From NCBI GenBank assembly GCA_009744235.1, contig WPHV01000002.1:372001-436000 (forward strand): 64,000 nucleotides of DNA. Reading direction: 5' to 3'. This document shows, piece after piece, positions 34,117 through 43,204 of the stretch. Source of the DNA: Gillisella vitis. Its GTDB lineage: Bacteria > Pseudomonadota > Alphaproteobacteria > Rhizobiales > Rhizobiaceae. Each line of letters starts with the position of its first letter. Position 1 is the first letter of the stretch. The notes under the pieces were generated by a model. That model was not told the DNA's origin. It saw only the letters and a program-made list of their open reading frames with translations, and made no database searches. Position numbers and translations under genes: made by a program.

Positions 34117-35036
34117 TGCGTATTCTCGTCACCGGTGCTGATGGCTTTCTGGGGCGCGGGCTCGTGGCGCGGCTGGCATCGTCCTATGGTCAGGCAAAGC
34201 GGATCGTTGTCACCGATCGGGCCTTTGCTCAACCTGTCCCTGACGGGATCGAGGCCTTGGTCGGTGATCTCGGCGATTCCGGTTTTCTGGACACATTGCT
34301 GGAACCCGGTTTCGATCTGGTCTTCCATCTGGCCAGTGTTCCCGGAGGACTTGCCGAGCGCGAACAGGCGCTGGGACATGGTGCAAACCTGCTTGCGCCG
34401 ATTGCTTTGGCGCAAGGTGTCGCACTTCGCCAGCCCGGCGCGAGGCTGGTGTTTGCCTCTTCCATCGCCGTCTATGGTGCGCTTGGAGCGGCAACCGTCA
34501 CGGCGCAGACGCTTGCCGCGCCGCAGCTGACCTATGGCGCCCATAAGCTGATGACCGAAATTCTGCTATCCGACCTGACGCGACGCGGTGCGCTTTCAGC
34601 CATCAGTCTGCGGTTTCCCGGCATTGTCGCACGGCCTGCGACCGACAGCGGGCATGGCTCCGCCTTTATGAGCCTGCTTTTCCATCGGATTGCTGCTGGG
34701 GAAGCCTATGCCTGTCCGGTTCCGGCCAGCAGCACCTGCTGGTGGGTCTCGCGTCAGGCTGCGGTGGATATGCTGCTGCATTCAGCTGAGCTGAAGGATA
34801 GCGCCGTAACCGTTGTGCAGCCGCCGGTGCTGTTTGCAACGGCTGGCGAGGTGGCCACTGCGGTCGCCCGTCACGTGGGCAAAACCGCATTGGTCGAATG
34901 GGGCGAGGACGACATGCTCCGCCGCCTGTTTGGTGCCATGCCGCCGCTTGATGCTGCCACGGCGTTGGCGGCGGGCTTCAAGGCCGATGTTGATCTCGAT
35001 GCGCTTGCTAAAGCTGCAATTTCAGGAGAGTCATGA
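34116..35036 (+). CDS. NAD-dependent epimerase/dehydrogenase (DenD-like)
   Basis: 306 residues, extended short-chain dehydrogenase family. The nucleotide-binding turn GADGFLG is at residues 7-13, and DLGDSGFLD follows. The catalytic residues are a serine in LVFASSIAVYG (115-116) and Y140/K144 in TYGAHKLMTE. Overall pattern, including YACPVPASSTCWWVSRQAAVDMLLH, resembles D-erythronate dehydrogenase DenD and its relatives. In this locus it may oxidise a hydroxyl in the cleavage product or a sugar acid side chain. Start overlaps the preceding stop. Confidence 0.82.
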   Translation: MRILVTGADGFLGRGLVARLASSYGQAKRIVVTDRAFAQPVPDGIEALVGDLGDSGFLDTLLEPGFDLVFHLASVPGGLAEREQALGHGANLLAPIALAQGVALRQPGARLVFASSIAVYGALGAATVTAQTLAAPQLTYGAHKLMTEILLSDLTRRGALSAISLRFPGIVARPATDSGHGSAFMSLLFHRIAAGEAYACPVPASSTCWWVSRQAAVDMLLHSAELKDSAVTVVQPPVLFATAGEVATAVARHVGKTALVEWGEDDMLRRLFGAMPPLDAATALAAGFKADVDLDALAKAAISGES

Positions 35037-35809
35037 TGAAGATTATTGATCTGTCCGTTGCTATCGAAAACGATGTTCCCGCCGATCCGCCGGGCCTTGG
35101 TCCCCAAATCACCTACACGAACCACGCGGAAGGCTCGGAAGAGGTTTTGCGCTTCTTCCCCGGCCTCGACATTGCCGATGTTCCCGGTGGGGAGGGGTGG
35201 GCGGTAGAACAGTTGAACCTGACCGCCCATGCCGGTACGCATCTCGATGCGCCCTGGCATTTCGCATCCACGATGAAGAATGGCGAGCGCGCCTGGACCA
35301 TTGATGAAGTGCCGCTCGATTGGTGCATCCGTCCGGGCGTCAAGCTGGATCTGCGTCATGTGCCGGATGGCTCTATCGCAACGGCAGCCGATCTTCAGTC
35401 AGCTTTGGCGGTGGCCGGTCATACGCTTCAGCCTTTCGATGTGGTGCTGATCAATACCGCCGCCGGTGCCGCCTATGGGCGACCGGATTACCTGGGCCGT
35501 GGCTGTGGCATCGGACGCGAGGCCACCCATTGGCTGATGGCGCAAGGCGTCCATATCGCTGGAACCGACGCCTGGTCCTGGGATGCGCCCTTTCCGGTCA
35601 CGGCGAAACGGTTTGCGGAAACCAGGGATGCAGGATTGATCTGGGAAGGCCATAAAGCTGCCCGTGAAGGCATTTTCCTGCATATGGAAAAACTGACACG
35701 GCTGGAGGAACTGCCCGGCTCCGGCTTCACCGTTTCCTGCCTGCCGGTGAAGATCAAGGGCGGCTCGGCTGGCTGGTGCCGTGCCGTGGCGATTTTCCCG
35801 GAGGGTTAG
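35036..35809 (+). CDS. Cyclase family metal-dependent hydrolase
   Basis: 257 residues of the family that includes kynurenine formamidase and isatin hydrolase. The metal-binding motif is HAGTHLDAPWHF (65-76), with H65, H69 and D71 as ligands. A second conserved part is GRGCGIGREATHWLMAQGVHIAGTDAWSWD. Two adjacent ATG codons (35033 and 35036) are both possible; CAGGAGAG precedes them. It ends the run and is followed by a terminator. It may open a lactone or amide ring in a late intermediate. Confidence 0.85.
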   Translation: MKIIDLSVAIENDVPADPPGLGPQITYTNHAEGSEEVLRFFPGLDIADVPGGEGWAVEQLNLTAHAGTHLDAPWHFASTMKNGERAWTIDEVPLDWCIRPGVKLDLRHVPDGSIATAADLQSALAVAGHTLQPFDVVLINTAAGAAYGRPDYLGRGCGIGREATHWLMAQGVHIAGTDAWSWDAPFPVTAKRFAETRDAGLIWEGHKAAREGIFLHMEKLTRLEELPGSGFTVSCLPVKIKGGSAGWCRAVAIFPEG

Positions 35810-35831
35810 GCTGTTTCGTCGTCACTAACCT

Positions 35832-35865
35832 GCTGCGCCCGTATTGGTAAAAACACGGGCGCAGC
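35832..35865. terminator. Terminator between converging genes
   Basis: An 11-bp perfect stem (GCTGCGCCCGT with ACGGGCGCAGC) around 12 bases, 22 bp past the last catabolic gene and 23 bp from the stop of the reverse-strand ATPase gene. Confidence 0.65.
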
Positions 35866-35888
35866 GTTTCAAATCGTAGCTGTTCAGC

Positions 35889-37199
35889 CTATTCCGGGTT
35901 TTCCAGGCTGAACATTTCGGTGCGTTCGTCATAGGCGAACAATTCGGCATAACGCGCCCAGGAGACGATGGTCTTCAACGTATCGTCGGCGTAAGACTCG
36001 CTCATGTAATCCTCCAGCTCGTTGCGGAACCGCGCTGCCGGTGCTGTGTGGCTTGGGCGCTCATCCAGAACCCGGCGGATCAGGCCCATTAAGGGCACGT
36101 AGCTGACCAGATGCTCGGCAAACAATTTCTTGCGAGCATCGGTTTCCAGATGGGCAAAGCGGGTTCCGGCCTCGGTCAGCACCAGGTCGCCTTCGCTCAG
36201 ATGGGCAAAGCGCAAAAGCTGGAGTGCTTCACCGAGATGAAACAGCTCGTCGGCTTCCAGTTGCAACTGTCCGGCCAGAACAGGAAGGTCGGCGCGGCCA
36301 TGATACGGCGCTCCGGCCAGGGCCTCGATCAGGCCCGACAGGATATTGGTCGACACCGGCTCCAGCACCATGCCCATGCCGGTGCCGGGAATGCCGTCCA
36401 TGGCGGGCAGGCGTGGTTCGGCGCGCGCCGTCATCAGCGCGTAGATGCTATCGACGAGCTGGCGGAACACCGGGTCAAGCCGGTTGCGTGGATGCGGCAG
36501 ATCGACCTTCAATTCGCGCGCCACCCGGCCCGGATTGGAGGAAAACACCAGGATGCGGTCGCACATCAGCACCGCTTCCTCAATATTGTGGGTGACGATC
36601 AGCACGGATTTGATTGGCAGACGTCCTTCGATCCACAGGTCGATCATGTCGGTGCGCAGGGTTTCTGCGGTCAGCACGTCGAGGGCGGAAAAGGGCTCAT
36701 CCATCAACAGCAGATCGGGATGGACCACCAGGGCGCGGGCAAAGCCGACGCGCTGGCGCATGCCGCCGGACAGCTCTTTCGGATAGGCGTTTTCAAACCC
36801 GTCGAGGCCGATCAGGTCGATGGCGGCCAATGCAAGCGAGCGGCGCTCAGTGCGGTCGACGCCCTTGGCTTCCAGACCGAGTTCGACATTCTGAAGTACG
36901 GTCAGCCAGGGAAACAGGGCAAAGGACTGGAAGACCATCGAGATGCCGGGCGGTGGCCCGTCGATTTCGGTGCCGCGATAGCGGGCGCTGCCCGAAGACG
37001 GTGACAGCAAGCCGGCGATGATACGCAGCAGCGTCGATTTGCCGGAGCCGGAGCGGCCAAGCAGGCCGACGATTTCGCCTTCCTTGATGGCGAGATCGAC
37101 ATTTTCGAGCACGACAACATCATTGCCGCTGGCCTTGGGAAAGGAACGGGAGACCTGGGCGATATCGATCAGCGGGGACTTGGTGATAAGATCAAGCAT
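35889..37199 (-). CDS. NitT/TauT-type ABC ATPase with C-terminal AAA-associated domain
   Basis: 436 residues. The ATPase domain (about 10-250) has Walker A GRSGSGKST, Q-loop FQSFALFPWL, signature [16 protein letters not shown], and Walker B LLLMDEPFSALD. The extra 150 C-terminal residues (LEADELFHLGEALQLLRFAHL to the end) form the AAA-associated domain found on one branch of nitrate/sulfonate/taurine-like ATPases. I favour the ATG at 37199, which follows AAGGATTGTTCCC, over one ten codons earlier. It follows the double permease by 78 bp in the same direction, so the two form a complete membrane complex. No binding protein is adjacent. Confidence 0.87.
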   Translation of the reverse strand: MLDLITKSPLIDIAQVSRSFPKASGNDVVVLENVDLAIKEGEIVGLLGRSGSGKSTLLRIIAGLLSPSSGSARYRGTEIDGPPPGISMVFQSFALFPWLTVLQNVELGLEAKGVDRTERRSLALAAIDLIGLDGFENAYPKELSGGMRQRVGFARALVVHPDLLLMDEPFSALDVLTAETLRTDMIDLWIEGRLPIKSVLIVTHNIEEAVLMCDRILVFSSNPGRVARELKVDLPHPRNRLDPVFRQLVDSIYALMTARAEPRLPAMDGIPGTGMGMVLEPVSTNILSGLIEALAGAPYHGRADLPVLAGQLQLEADELFHLGEALQLLRFAHLSEGDLVLTEAGTRFAHLETDARKKLFAEHLVSYVPLMGLIRRVLDERPSHTAPAARFRNELEDYMSESYADDTLKTIVSWARYAELFAYDERTEMFSLENPE

Positions 37200-37277
37200 G
37201 GGAACAATCCTTTTGTCGGATGACATCATGTCTGTGGTGTTTGGGGTGCCAAGGCACCCCGTTTGATGCGGTTTGGA

Positions 37278-39011
37278 TTAGCCCAGGCGCAGGCGGCTTT
37301 CGCCATAGGCGTAGAGCGGGCGCCAGACCAGCCGGTTGAAAAGCGTCACGAAGGTACACATGACGATGATGCCGAGCACGACCCGTGGGAAATCACCAGC
37401 CGTCGTCGCATTGGCGATGTACGAGCCAAGGCCCGGCGTGGTCAGTTGGGTATCGCCCCAGCTTGCCACTTCCGCAACGATGCTGGCATTCCAGGAGCCG
37501 CCCGATGCCGTGATGGCGCCGGTGATGTAATAGGGGAAGATGCCGGGCAGGATGACCTTGAACCACCAGCGCCAGCCGGTGATGTGGAAACTGCGGGCCG
37601 CTTCCTTGAGATCGCTTGGAAAGGCGCTGGCACCAGCGATTACATTGAACAGGATGTACCATTGCGTCCCGAGGATCATCAGCGGGCTCAGCCAGATATC
37701 GGCATTCAGCCCGAAATGCACGATCACCACCACGAACACCGGAAAGGCGATATTGGCTGGAAAGGCCGCCAAAAATTGCGCAAGCGGCTGGACCTTTTCC
37801 GATAGTTTCGGACGCAGGCCGATCCACACCCCGACCGGCACCCAGACCACGGTTGCGATGGCCATCAGCACGATGACACGCAACAGGGTAATGGAGCCGT
37901 AGAGAATAACGGTCGGAATTTCCGACCAGCCGATGCTGGCCCGCAGGTAATTGAAGCTGATATAGGCGGCCCATGCGGCCAGACCCGCAATGATGGTGAT
38001 CCAGATCCAGTCGATGGCGCGTGATGTGACGGGGCTGGCAACCTTGGAGCCGAGGCTTGGCAGTTTCGGCAGGCGCAGGGTCCAGACCTGACGAGCCAGC
38101 CAGTTCAGTGGAGCGACCAGCAGGCGGGTGACGCGGGCCTTGCGAAACAGGTCGAGCATCCAGGAACTGGGAGCGACGCCCGAGGCCGTGGTTTCGAAAC
38201 GAAACTTGTCAGCCCAGGCAACCAGCGGACGGAACATCAACTGGTCATACAGCAGGATAATGGCCAGCATGGCGATGACAGCATAGAACACCGCGAGGAT
38301 ATCCTGTTGCTTGATGGCCAAAGCAACGTAGGAACCGATCCCCGGCAGGGTGATCGTGGTGTTGCCGACGGTAATGGCTTCAGATGCGACCACGAAGAAC
38401 CAGCCGCCGGACATCGACATCATGGTGTTCCAGACCAGGCCAGGCATGGCAAAGGGCACGTCAAGCCGCCAGAAGCGCTGCCAGCCGCTCAGCTGGAAGC
38501 TACGGGTGGCTTCTTCCAGATCCTTCGGCTGGCTGCGCATTGATTGATACATGCTGAAGGTCATGTTCCAGGCCTGGCTGGTGAAGATCGCAAACACCGA
38601 TGCCAGTTCCGCACCGATGACCCGTCCGGGAAACAGGTTGAGGAAGAAGGTGACCGTAAAGGTCAGGAAGCCGAGAATCGGTACCGATTGCAGGATGTCG
38701 AGGACCGGGATCATCACCATTTCGGCGCGGCGGCTCTTGGCGGCAACCGAAGCATAGATCAGTGTGAACACCAGCGAAAACAGGATAGCTGCCAGCATGC
38801 GCAGAATGGTTCGCAGCGCATAGATCGGCAGATTGGTGGGATCGAGCGACATCGGAGCGGCATCGAGCACCGATAGCGGAACCGTCGTCACCCGCTCACC
38901 ATAGGCAAACAGCACGATGACGCCGATAATCAGTAGCAGCGCCATCAGGTCCCAATGGTTCGGGAGATGGGAGCGGCGGATGGCAAGGGGAGCGAATTTT
39001 GGATGGATCAT
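37278..39011 (-). CDS. ABC transporter permease, two fused halves
   Basis: 577 residues containing two complete permease domains. Each half has its own EAA loop: LEEATRSFQLSGWQRFWRLDVPFAMPGL near 170 and LKEAARSFHITGWRWWFKVILPGIFPYY near 480, joined by a basic linker (about 285-345). Fusion means the complex needs only this protein plus an ATPase dimer. This two-gene set is seen in many proteobacteria, but its substrate is not established to my knowledge. The companion ATPase is directly downstream. Confidence 0.87.
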   Translation of the reverse strand: MIHPKFAPLAIRRSHLPNHWDLMALLLIIGVIVLFAYGERVTTVPLSVLDAAPMSLDPTNLPIYALRTILRMLAAILFSLVFTLIYASVAAKSRRAEMVMIPVLDILQSVPILGFLTFTVTFFLNLFPGRVIGAELASVFAIFTSQAWNMTFSMYQSMRSQPKDLEEATRSFQLSGWQRFWRLDVPFAMPGLVWNTMMSMSGGWFFVVASEAITVGNTTITLPGIGSYVALAIKQQDILAVFYAVIAMLAIILLYDQLMFRPLVAWADKFRFETTASGVAPSSWMLDLFRKARVTRLLVAPLNWLARQVWTLRLPKLPSLGSKVASPVTSRAIDWIWITIIAGLAAWAAYISFNYLRASIGWSEIPTVILYGSITLLRVIVLMAIATVVWVPVGVWIGLRPKLSEKVQPLAQFLAAFPANIAFPVFVVVIVHFGLNADIWLSPLMILGTQWYILFNVIAGASAFPSDLKEAARSFHITGWRWWFKVILPGIFPYYITGAITASGGSWNASIVAEVASWGDTQLTTPGLGSYIANATTAGDFPRVVLGIIVMCTFVTLFNRLVWRPLYAYGESRLRLG

Positions 39012-39352
39012 GGGACGGGCCTATATTTCGCGAAGCATCACAGGGAGGGATGACACTGCAATTTTAGGGGTAGTCTATTTCAGGCTGGGCAATTTCAGGC
39101 TGGACGGTTTGATCCGCAGATCCCCGAAGCGCCTGATAATCCTATAGAATGGTGCGCGACCTCGTGCCACCGCGCTTAAGGAAAGGCAGACAAGGCTTAG
39201 GCATAGGCAAGATATACTTTTGTATATTCAGCCCTGCGGGACTGTCGCTGCGGCGCTTTCCTGCGTAATTTGGAGTGGGCCGATCCGGCCCTCGATGTTT
39301 TGCGAGAGGGCGTCTACCTTTTGCGCAAAGAAACAGCCATGGCCACTGAAGG
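39012..39352. other. Divergent intergenic region, transporter versus two-component system
   Basis: No gene seen. It contains a perfect dyad ATATAC-TTTT-GTATAT at 39212-39227. Because it separates the ABC transporter operon from a divergent two-component operon, it probably carries both promoters. Confidence 0.5.
39212..39227. promoter_or_regulatory. Perfect 6-bp-arm dyad, possible operator
   Basis: ATATAC and GTATAT around TTTT, 126 bp upstream of the histidine kinase start. It may bind the adjacent LuxR-type response regulator; this is an inference from position. Confidence 0.3.
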
Positions 39353-40423
39353 ATGAAACACATTCTGTTTTCGCAGCACCAGAACCGGCCAAAACTCAGA
39401 GCCGTGTTCATTCTGTTTCTGCTGGTCTGTATCTTTGCAGCCGATACGATCACCAATTTCGAGATCGCTTTTGCGGTGTTTTATATCGCGGTCATTCTGA
39501 TCGCTATCGGCTTCCTGTCGATGCGCGGCGTCGTCGCGCTGGCCATGATCTGTATTGGTCTGACGGTGCTCAGCCTGTTCCTGACCCGGCGCGGATCGTT
39601 CGAATCCGGGCTGCTGAACTGCGGCATCAGCACCTGCGCTATTGGGGTAACGACCTATCTCGCCTTGAAAATCGTTGCCGCCCAAGCCGCTATTTACGAT
39701 GCGCAGGCGCAATTTTCCCGCATGGCGCGGCTGACGCGGCTGGGGGAACTGACCGCCTCCATCGCCCATGAAGTCAATCAGCCGTTGGCCGCCGTCGCCA
39801 CCAGCGCCGATGCTTGCCGCCGCTGGCTCGATCATACGCCGCCCAATCTGGATCGTGCCCGTCAGGCGGCGGAGCGAATTGCCAGCGACGTGAAACGCGC
39901 CAGCGATGTCATCGTGCGGGTACGGCGGCTGGCCAGGAGCGAACCTCCGCAACGGGAAAGCTTCGATCTCAATGCGGCAACGACCGAGGCCATCGGCTTG
40001 GCCGAACATGAACTTGAACGCAACAGCATCGCGCTGGAGATGGCCCTTGCGGACGATCTGCCGCCGGTGCTGGCCGACCGTATCCAGATTCAGCAGGTGA
40101 TCGGCAATCTCCTGCTCAATGCCATCGAGGCCATGGCGGCTGTTCCCAGTTTCAAACGGGAGCTTTTGGTCTCGACCTTTGTCGATGGCGATGACAGGAT
40201 CGTGCTTGCTGTCGCCGATTCCGGTCCCGGCATGAAACAATCGACGCTGGATCATCTGTTCGAAGCGTTCTGGACAACCAAGGAAAGCGGCATGGGCATC
40301 GGCCTTGCCATCAGCCGCTCCATCATCGAGGCGCATGGTGGACGTATTTCCGTGACGTCGGCGCATCGCATGGGCACGGTCGTTCAATTCAGCCTGCCCC
40401 TAAGCGAAGAGAATAAGGCATGA
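39353..40423 (+). CDS. Membrane-anchored sensor histidine kinase
   Basis: 356 residues. The N-terminal 110 residues hold about four membrane helices without a large periplasmic loop, so it may sense within the membrane. A dimerisation domain with the phospho-acceptor H139 in LTASIAHEVNQPL follows. The ATPase domain has the N-box IGNLLLNAIEAM, the G1-box VADSGPGM, an F-box FEAFWTTKESGMGIGL with G2, and ends in VQFSLPL. HEVNQPL is typical of the FixL/TodS/StyS branch that pairs with LuxR-type regulators. It overlaps the response regulator by four bases. Confidence 0.9.
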   Translation: MKHILFSQHQNRPKLRAVFILFLLVCIFAADTITNFEIAFAVFYIAVILIAIGFLSMRGVVALAMICIGLTVLSLFLTRRGSFESGLLNCGISTCAIGVTTYLALKIVAAQAAIYDAQAQFSRMARLTRLGELTASIAHEVNQPLAAVATSADACRRWLDHTPPNLDRARQAAERIASDVKRASDVIVRVRRLARSEPPQRESFDLNAATTEAIGLAEHELERNSIALEMALADDLPPVLADRIQIQQVIGNLLLNAIEAMAAVPSFKRELLVSTFVDGDDRIVLAVADSGPGMKQSTLDHLFEAFWTTKESGMGIGLAISRSIIEAHGGRISVTSAHRMGTVVQFSLPLSEENKA

Positions 40424-41058
40424 TGGCCAACCCACCTCACCAGGATGAACATGAGCCGGTTGTCTATGTGATCGATGATGACGCCTCGGTGCGCGCCGCA
40501 TTGGAGGATCTGCTTGCCTCCGTCGGCCTTGCGGTTTGCGCCTATGGATCCACCCAGGAATTTATGGCAATGCCGCTTGCCGATGCGCCCGGTTGTCTGG
40601 TGCTCGATGTGCGGATGCCCGGCCAGAGCGGCCTTGAATTTCACCAGCAGATGGCGAAACTGGGTATACGGCTGCCGGTGATTTTCATTACCGGTCATGG
40701 TGATATCCCCATGTCGGTCAAGGCGATGAAAAACGGTGCTATCGAGTTCCTGACCAAACCGTTTCGGGATCAGGACCTTTTGGACGCAATTCAGCAGGGC
40801 ATCGAAAATGACCGCGCGCAGCGACGGCTGGATCATCTGTCCTCTGGCTTGCGGGAGCTATGGCAAACGCTGACGCCGGGGGAGCGGGAGGTGATGGAAC
40901 TGGTTGTCCAGGGGCGTCTCAACAAACAGATTGCCGGGGATCTCGGTGTCAGTGAAATCACCGTCAAGGTTCGCCGCGCCCAGTTGATGCGCAAGCTTAA
41001 TGCGAAATCCGTCGCCGATCTGGTGCGGATCTGGGATCGGCTTGCGGCGTCGGATTGA
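40420..41058 (+). CDS. LuxR-family response regulator (FixJ/TodT type)
   Basis: 212 residues. The receiver domain (about 12-130) has the acidic pocket VIDDD, phosphorylation site D63 in LVLDVRMPG, and the switch residues ITGHGD and FLTKPF. The output domain (about 145-210) has LTPGEREVMELVVQGRLNKQIAGDLGVSEITVKVRRAQLMRKL, the LuxR/FixJ helix-turn-helix. Start overlaps the kinase stop (ATGA), with a second ATG one codon on. The likely target is the divergent transporter operon, by proximity only. Confidence 0.92.
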   Translation: MMANPPHQDEHEPVVYVIDDDASVRAALEDLLASVGLAVCAYGSTQEFMAMPLADAPGCLVLDVRMPGQSGLEFHQQMAKLGIRLPVIFITGHGDIPMSVKAMKNGAIEFLTKPFRDQDLLDAIQQGIENDRAQRRLDHLSSGLRELWQTLTPGEREVMELVVQGRLNKQIAGDLGVSEITVKVRRAQLMRKLNAKSVADLVRIWDRLAASD

Positions 41059-41065
41059 GAGGATA

Positions 41066-41092
41066 GCGCCGCGCACTCAAGATGCACGGCGC
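41066..41092. terminator. Hairpin between converging genes
   Basis: A 10-bp stem with one mismatch (GCGCCGCGCA with TGCACGGCGC) around CTCAAGA, just past the response-regulator stop and 22 bp before the stop of the reverse-strand isomerase gene. Confidence 0.45.
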
Positions 41093-41113
41093 CATTATTG
41101 GCGATAACCAAAA

Positions 41114-42019
41114 TCAGCGCAGGTTTACCAGCTTTGCCAGTTCGCGGGCGCGGTCCAGGCAGCGGGGCTGCTGGTCGAGGAAGCGTTCAGCTCCGATTTC
41201 CATGATCAGCATGGTGTCCGGCAGGAAGGTGAGTTCCGCGAAGATCTCGTCCCAGGCGATATCGCCCCAGCCGAGCGGCAGATGCAGGTCGCCAATGCCG
41301 AGTGCGGTTGCTTCCGCATTATGGAAGAATTCCTTCATAGTATAGGGCAGGCCAAAGCTGTCATGAACGTGAAGATGGCCGGTCACTGGCGCCATGGCGC
41401 GCAGCTGCTCGCGGAAATCCAGGCCCTTGAAGGTGGATTCGATATAGGCATGGGAGAAATCGATCAGCGCCACGACATGGTCATGGCCGATGGCCTTGAC
41501 CGTTTCGGCCACTTGGCTCGGCGTCTGGCGATATTGGCCGGTCTCCGTGGTGAAGATGTTTTCAAGCGCGATGCGCACGCCATAACCCTCGGCGATATCA
41601 GCCATTTCCAGCAGGGCCTCGCGCTCCATCTTGTCGAGATCCGCGCCGTCAACCCCTTCTACCGGCTGGGCTGCACCCGAATGGTGAACGAGGATACCGG
41701 CGCCAAGGCGGTCGCACAGTTCCAGCATGGCGCGAACCACGTTCTTTTGTAGGTGCAGATGCTCGCGGTCCATGAAATTGGAGCTGACCTGGCCATGCAA
41801 GGACAGTTTTTTGAAGCTGTATTGGCCGACAATGTCAGCGACGCGCTGGGTGCGATCTTCGATAATACGGCCACCGGAGATGATTTCTTCGCCATAAATG
41901 CCGATTTCGCAAGCAGTCGCACCGGAATCGGCGATTTCACGCAGTGAGGCGTCCAGTGTCGTCAGATCGCCCTTGCCGGTGCGATTGCAAAAGCCGATGG
42001 CGGAAATGATGTCGGTCAT
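41114..42019 (-). CDS. Sugar phosphate isomerase/epimerase (xylose-isomerase-like TIM barrel)
   Basis: 301 residues. Metal-site residues of this TIM-barrel family are present: the glutamate in VRIALENIF, the aspartate and histidine in [21 protein letters not shown], and the late glutamate in [12 protein letters not shown]. Its start overlaps the ugpC-like stop by four bases, so it is the last gene of the ugp-type operon. A glycerophosphodiester phosphodiesterase would be expected there if the cargo were only glycerol-3-phosphate diesters. This enzyme instead hints at a sugar- or polyol-phosphate-type cargo, or a further catabolic step. Confidence 0.82.
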   Translation of the reverse strand: MTDIISAIGFCNRTGKGDLTTLDASLREIADSGATACEIGIYGEEIISGGRIIEDRTQRVADIVGQYSFKKLSLHGQVSSNFMDREHLHLQKNVVRAMLELCDRLGAGILVHHSGAAQPVEGVDGADLDKMEREALLEMADIAEGYGVRIALENIFTTETGQYRQTPSQVAETVKAIGHDHVVALIDFSHAYIESTFKGLDFREQLRAMAPVTGHLHVHDSFGLPYTMKEFFHNAEATALGIGDLHLPLGWGDIAWDEIFAELTFLPDTMLIMEIGAERFLDQQPRCLDRARELAKLVNLR

Positions 42020-43164
42020 GAAAGAACTCCAATGGTCTGTGTCGATGAGGTCGGGTTAAGGGTGGAAGGGCTGTTTGCCGTGTCCGTCATGGGAGAAAAA
42101 TCGATCCGCTTCTGGCTCTCGGCGTCAAAGAAGTGCAATTGCTGCTGCGGCAGCAAAAGCCCGATCGTGTCACCGGCCGCCACCTGAGCTTCTTCGGGAA
42201 CGGCGATGGCAAAGGGCTGGCCAGCCAATTCGCAGTGGACGACGCGGCCAACGCCCAGTTCTTCGACGAATTCGATGAGTGCCGGGACGCCCTGGCCGTG
42301 GCTGGCAAGACGGCATTGTTCCGGGCGGATGCCGACGATCACATCGCGGCCGCGCAAAGTATGGGCGACGACTGGATCGATTTCGACCGATGCACCACTG
42401 ATGCAAATGGTGGAGGTTTCCACTTCGACGCGGGCGTCGAAGAGGTTCATGGCCGGGGAGCCGATAAACGAGGCAACGAAGGTGGTGGCAGGACGATGAT
42501 AGATGTCGAGTGGTCTGCCGACCTGTTCCACATGGCCACGGTTCATCACCACCAGCCGGTCGGCCAAGGTCATCGCTTCCACCTGGTCATGGGTAACGAA
42601 GACCGAGGTGGCTGACAGGCGCTGGTGCAGTTTGCGGATTTCGGCGCGCATGGTGACGCGCAGCTTGGCGTCGAGATTGGACAAGGGCTCATCGAACAGA
42701 AAGACCTTCGGCTCGCGGATAATGGCGCGGGCCATGGCGACACGCTGGCGCTGGCCACCGGACAGGGCGGCGGGCCGACGGTCGAGATAGTCCTGCAAGC
42801 CGACGATTTTTGCGGTCTCAAGAATGCGCCGGTCACGCTCGGCTTTGGCAACGCCCGCCACTTTCAGGGCATAGCCGATATTGCCGGCCACCGACATATG
42901 CGGGTAAAGCGCGTAATTCTGAAACACCATGGCGCAACCACGCTCACGTGGCTCCAGCGTGTTGACGACACGGCCATCGATAGCGATTTCGCCCGAGGTA
43001 ATATCTTCCAGCCCGGCGATCATCCGCAGCAGCGTGGACTTTCCGCAGCCGGAGGGGCCGAGGATGACCACGAATTCACCTGAGCCAAACAGCAGATCTA
43101 TGCCATGCAGGGTCGGTGTCTTGCCGTAGCTTTTGCGCACCGCGCGGATGTCGATATCAGCCAT
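42016..43164 (-). CDS. ugpC: UgpC/MalK-type ABC transporter ATPase
   Basis: 382 residues, ATPase of a CUT1-type importer. The ATG at 43164 follows AAGGTT; the longer open frame has no support. Walker [11 protein letters not shown] is near 36-45, the signature [16 protein letters not shown] near 135, Walker [17 protein letters not shown] follows, and the C-terminal OB-fold regulatory domain (about 240-360) includes [12 protein letters not shown]. UgpC, MalK and related ATPases are nearly interchangeable, so the symbol rests on the binding protein and gene order. Confidence 0.85.
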   Translation of the reverse strand: MADIDIRAVRKSYGKTPTLHGIDLLFGSGEFVVILGPSGCGKSTLLRMIAGLEDITSGEIAIDGRVVNTLEPRERGCAMVFQNYALYPHMSVAGNIGYALKVAGVAKAERDRRILETAKIVGLQDYLDRRPAALSGGQRQRVAMARAIIREPKVFLFDEPLSNLDAKLRVTMRAEIRKLHQRLSATSVFVTHDQVEAMTLADRLVVMNRGHVEQVGRPLDIYHRPATTFVASFIGSPAMNLFDARVEVETSTICISGASVEIDPVVAHTLRGRDVIVGIRPEQCRLASHGQGVPALIEFVEELGVGRVVHCELAGQPFAIAVPEEAQVAAGDTIGLLLPQQQLHFFDAESQKRIDFSPMTDTANSPSTLNPTSSTQTIGVLS

Positions 43165-43204
43165 TGTCTTTGAACCTTGTTGTTCTTGCAGGCGCTTTTC
43201 AGCG

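Noticed and set aside
26927..35809. A classic homogentisate, gentisate or biphenyl pathway
   Set aside because: The cupin is a single short barrel, there is no homogentisate dioxygenase, no ring-hydroxylating alpha subunit, and no aldolase/dehydrogenase pair.
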